Shown piece after piece: positions 4,882 to 5,876 of a stretch of DNA of 5,876 nt (position 1 is the stretch's first letter; the number at the start of each line of letters is the position of its first letter). The stretch is taken from the NCBI GenBank assembly GCA_021204885.1, contig JAJPYP010000033.1, forward strand, positions 1 to 5,876, in the 5' to 3' direction. Both the position numbers and the translations under genes were made by a program. This stretch comes from Prevotellaceae bacterium. GTDB lineage: Bacteria > Bacteroidota > Bacteroidia > Bacteroidales > Bacteroidaceae. Under the pieces are notes generated by a model. That model ran no database searches. It had not been told where the DNA came from and worked only from the letters and a program-made list of their open reading frames with translations.

Positions 4882-5876
4882 ATGAAACAAATACGACTGA
4901 CGAATGCGTGGAACCGCTGCCTGCGTGGAGCGATTATGGGTGTGGCGGTGTGCTTGGCATGCGCCGCGGCCAACGCCCAGACGGCGATAGACTCCACCCG
5001 CACCTATCATATCGACGAGGTGGTGGTGACGGGAAGCCAGCTGCCCACCGGCCGCAACCTGATACCCTATACGGTCACCACGCTCGGCAAAACGCAGATA
5101 GAAGCCACGGGGCAACAACAGTTGCTCTCGGCCATCTCCGTAGAGGTGCCGGGGCTGTTCGTTTCCGAACGGAACATATTGGGCTACGGCATCAGCAACG
5201 GCGGCTCGGGCGGCATCAAGATACGCGGTGTGGGCGGCAATCCCACCAATGCCGTGCTTATGATGGTAGACGGACAACCGCAATTCGCCGGCATCTTCTC
5301 GCACCACGTGGCCGACTTCTACGGTGTGGAGAATGTAGAGCGCGTGGAGGTGTTGCGCGGCCCTGCCTCGGTGCTCTACGGGTCCAACGCCATGGGCGGT
5401 GTAATCAACGTCATCACCCGCCATGCCGATAGCGACGGCGTGCATGCCACCCTCTCCTCGCAATTGGGCTCTTACAACACGTGGCAATCGGCCTTGACGC
5501 TGACCGCACGCAAGGGCAAGTTCTCCTCGCTCGTCTCGGCCGGTTACGACCGCACGGACGGCGTGCGGAAGAACTTCGACTTCAAGCAAGGCAACCTCTA
5601 TGCCAAGGTGGGCTACGACTTCAGCGACTCGTGGAAAGCACGGGTAGACTACTCGCTGATGAATTTTATAGGCAACGACCCTGTGTATGCCACACTAAGC
5701 GACCCCACCTCGACCGACATCTACCACCAAGACATCATCCGTGGAGAGACCTCGTTCTCGCTCGACAACCATTACGCCAAGACCAACGGCAACCTGCGCG
5801 TCTATTATAGTTATGGCAACCACTACGTGGACGACCCCAACCACTTCCACAGCTTGGACGACCGCTTCGGCATCAC
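4882..5876 (+). CDS. TonB-dependent outer-membrane receptor, N-terminal part (3' end outside window)
   Basis: The frame opens at ATG 4882 and stays open to the window end, giving 331 complete codons. It starts with a signal peptide: basic n-region (MKQIRLTNAWNRCLR), hydrophobic core, and likely cleavage at ANA|Q near residues 32/33. A TonB-box-like DEVVVTG follows at 45-51, then a plug domain to about 180 with IRGVGGNPTNAVLMMVDG (114-131) and the hallmark VERVEVLRGPASVLYGSNAM (152-171) GGVINVITR block. From about 187 on it shows alternating barrel strands. There is no carboxypeptidase-D-like extension before the plug, so it looks like a siderophore/haem/cobalamin-type receptor (CirA/BtuB style) rather than a SusC; the ligand cannot be told. 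It would import its substrate across the outer membrane using TonB-ExbBD energy. All 17 arginine codons are CGN, in contrast to the preceding cassette. A later Met19 start would destroy the signal peptide. Confidence 0.93.
   Translation, partial: MKQIRLTNAWNRCLRGAIMGVAVCLACAAANAQTAIDSTRTYHIDEVVVTGSQLPTGRNLIPYTVTTLGKTQIEATGQQQLLSAISVEVPGLFVSERNILGYGISNGGSGGIKIRGVGGNPTNAVLMMVDGQPQFAGIFSHHVADFYGVENVERVEVLRGPASVLYGSNAMGGVINVITRHADSDGVHATLSSQLGSYNTWQSALTLTARKGKFSSLVSAGYDRTDGVRKNFDFKQGNLYAKVGYDFSDSWKARVDYSLMNFIGNDPVYATLSDPTSTDIYHQDIIRGETSFSLDNHYAKTNGNLRVYYSYGNHYVDDPNHFHSLDDRFGI

Noticed and set aside
4875..5432. 185-codon plus-strand frame starting near the receptor start
   Set aside because: It is an out-of-frame Arg/His-rich reading of the receptor gene; frame 1 from ATG 4882 gives the signal peptide, TonB box and plug motifs instead.
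4777..5589. 270-codon open frame on the minus strand opposite the receptor gene
   Set aside because: It is antisense to a clear signal peptide and TonB plug domain; its His/Val/Gly/Arg-rich translation has no recognisable motif. Other long minus-strand frames (such as 1435-1911 and 1924-2574) are rejected for the same reason.

Overview
The window looks like chromosomal DNA from a member of the Bacteroidota, probably the order Bacteroidales. Three things point there: a C-terminal DUF5686-type outer-membrane barrel, two promoter-like sites matching the Bacteroidota TTG / TAnnTTTG consensus, and no Shine-Dalgarno sequences before most starts. All genes read on the plus strand. I cannot fix the genus. 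The housekeeping genes are GC-rich with mainly CGN arginine codons, more than in typical Bacteroides.

Layout. Positions 1-810 hold the 3' end of a DUF5686-family outer-membrane protein. After 18 nt comes rarA (829-2103), a complete replication-associated recombination AAA+ ATPase. After 75 nt comes a complete D-2-hydroxyacid dehydrogenase (2179-3135). These three probably form one co-directional block. A 119-nt AT-rich gap follows (3136-3254). It carries a long near-coaxial inverted repeat that could be a terminator, a TAnnTTTG promoter overlapping its right arm, and a separate 10-bp palindrome just before the next gene.

The most interesting part is a two-gene cassette at 3255-4801: a small XRE-type repressor overlapping by ATGA a 402-residue protein. 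That protein joins an ImmA/IrrE-like HExxH metallopeptidase domain to a C-terminal PIN-like nuclease domain. The cassette is AT-richer and uses AGA/AGG arginine codons much more than its neighbours, so it was probably acquired horizontally. By analogy with ImmR/ImmA repressor-protease pairs, I infer that the peptidase domain cleaves or inactivates the XRE protein on some signal, while the PIN domain acts as, or derives from, an RNase effector. This would be a one-polypeptide sensor-protease-effector with an autoregulated promoter, of toxin-antitoxin or anti-phage type. The function is inferred, not shown.

After an 80-nt gap with a good Bacteroidota promoter, a TonB-dependent outer-membrane receptor begins at 4882 and runs off the window end. 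Its start lies so close to the predicted -7 box that the mRNA may be leaderless. It appears unrelated to the cassette.
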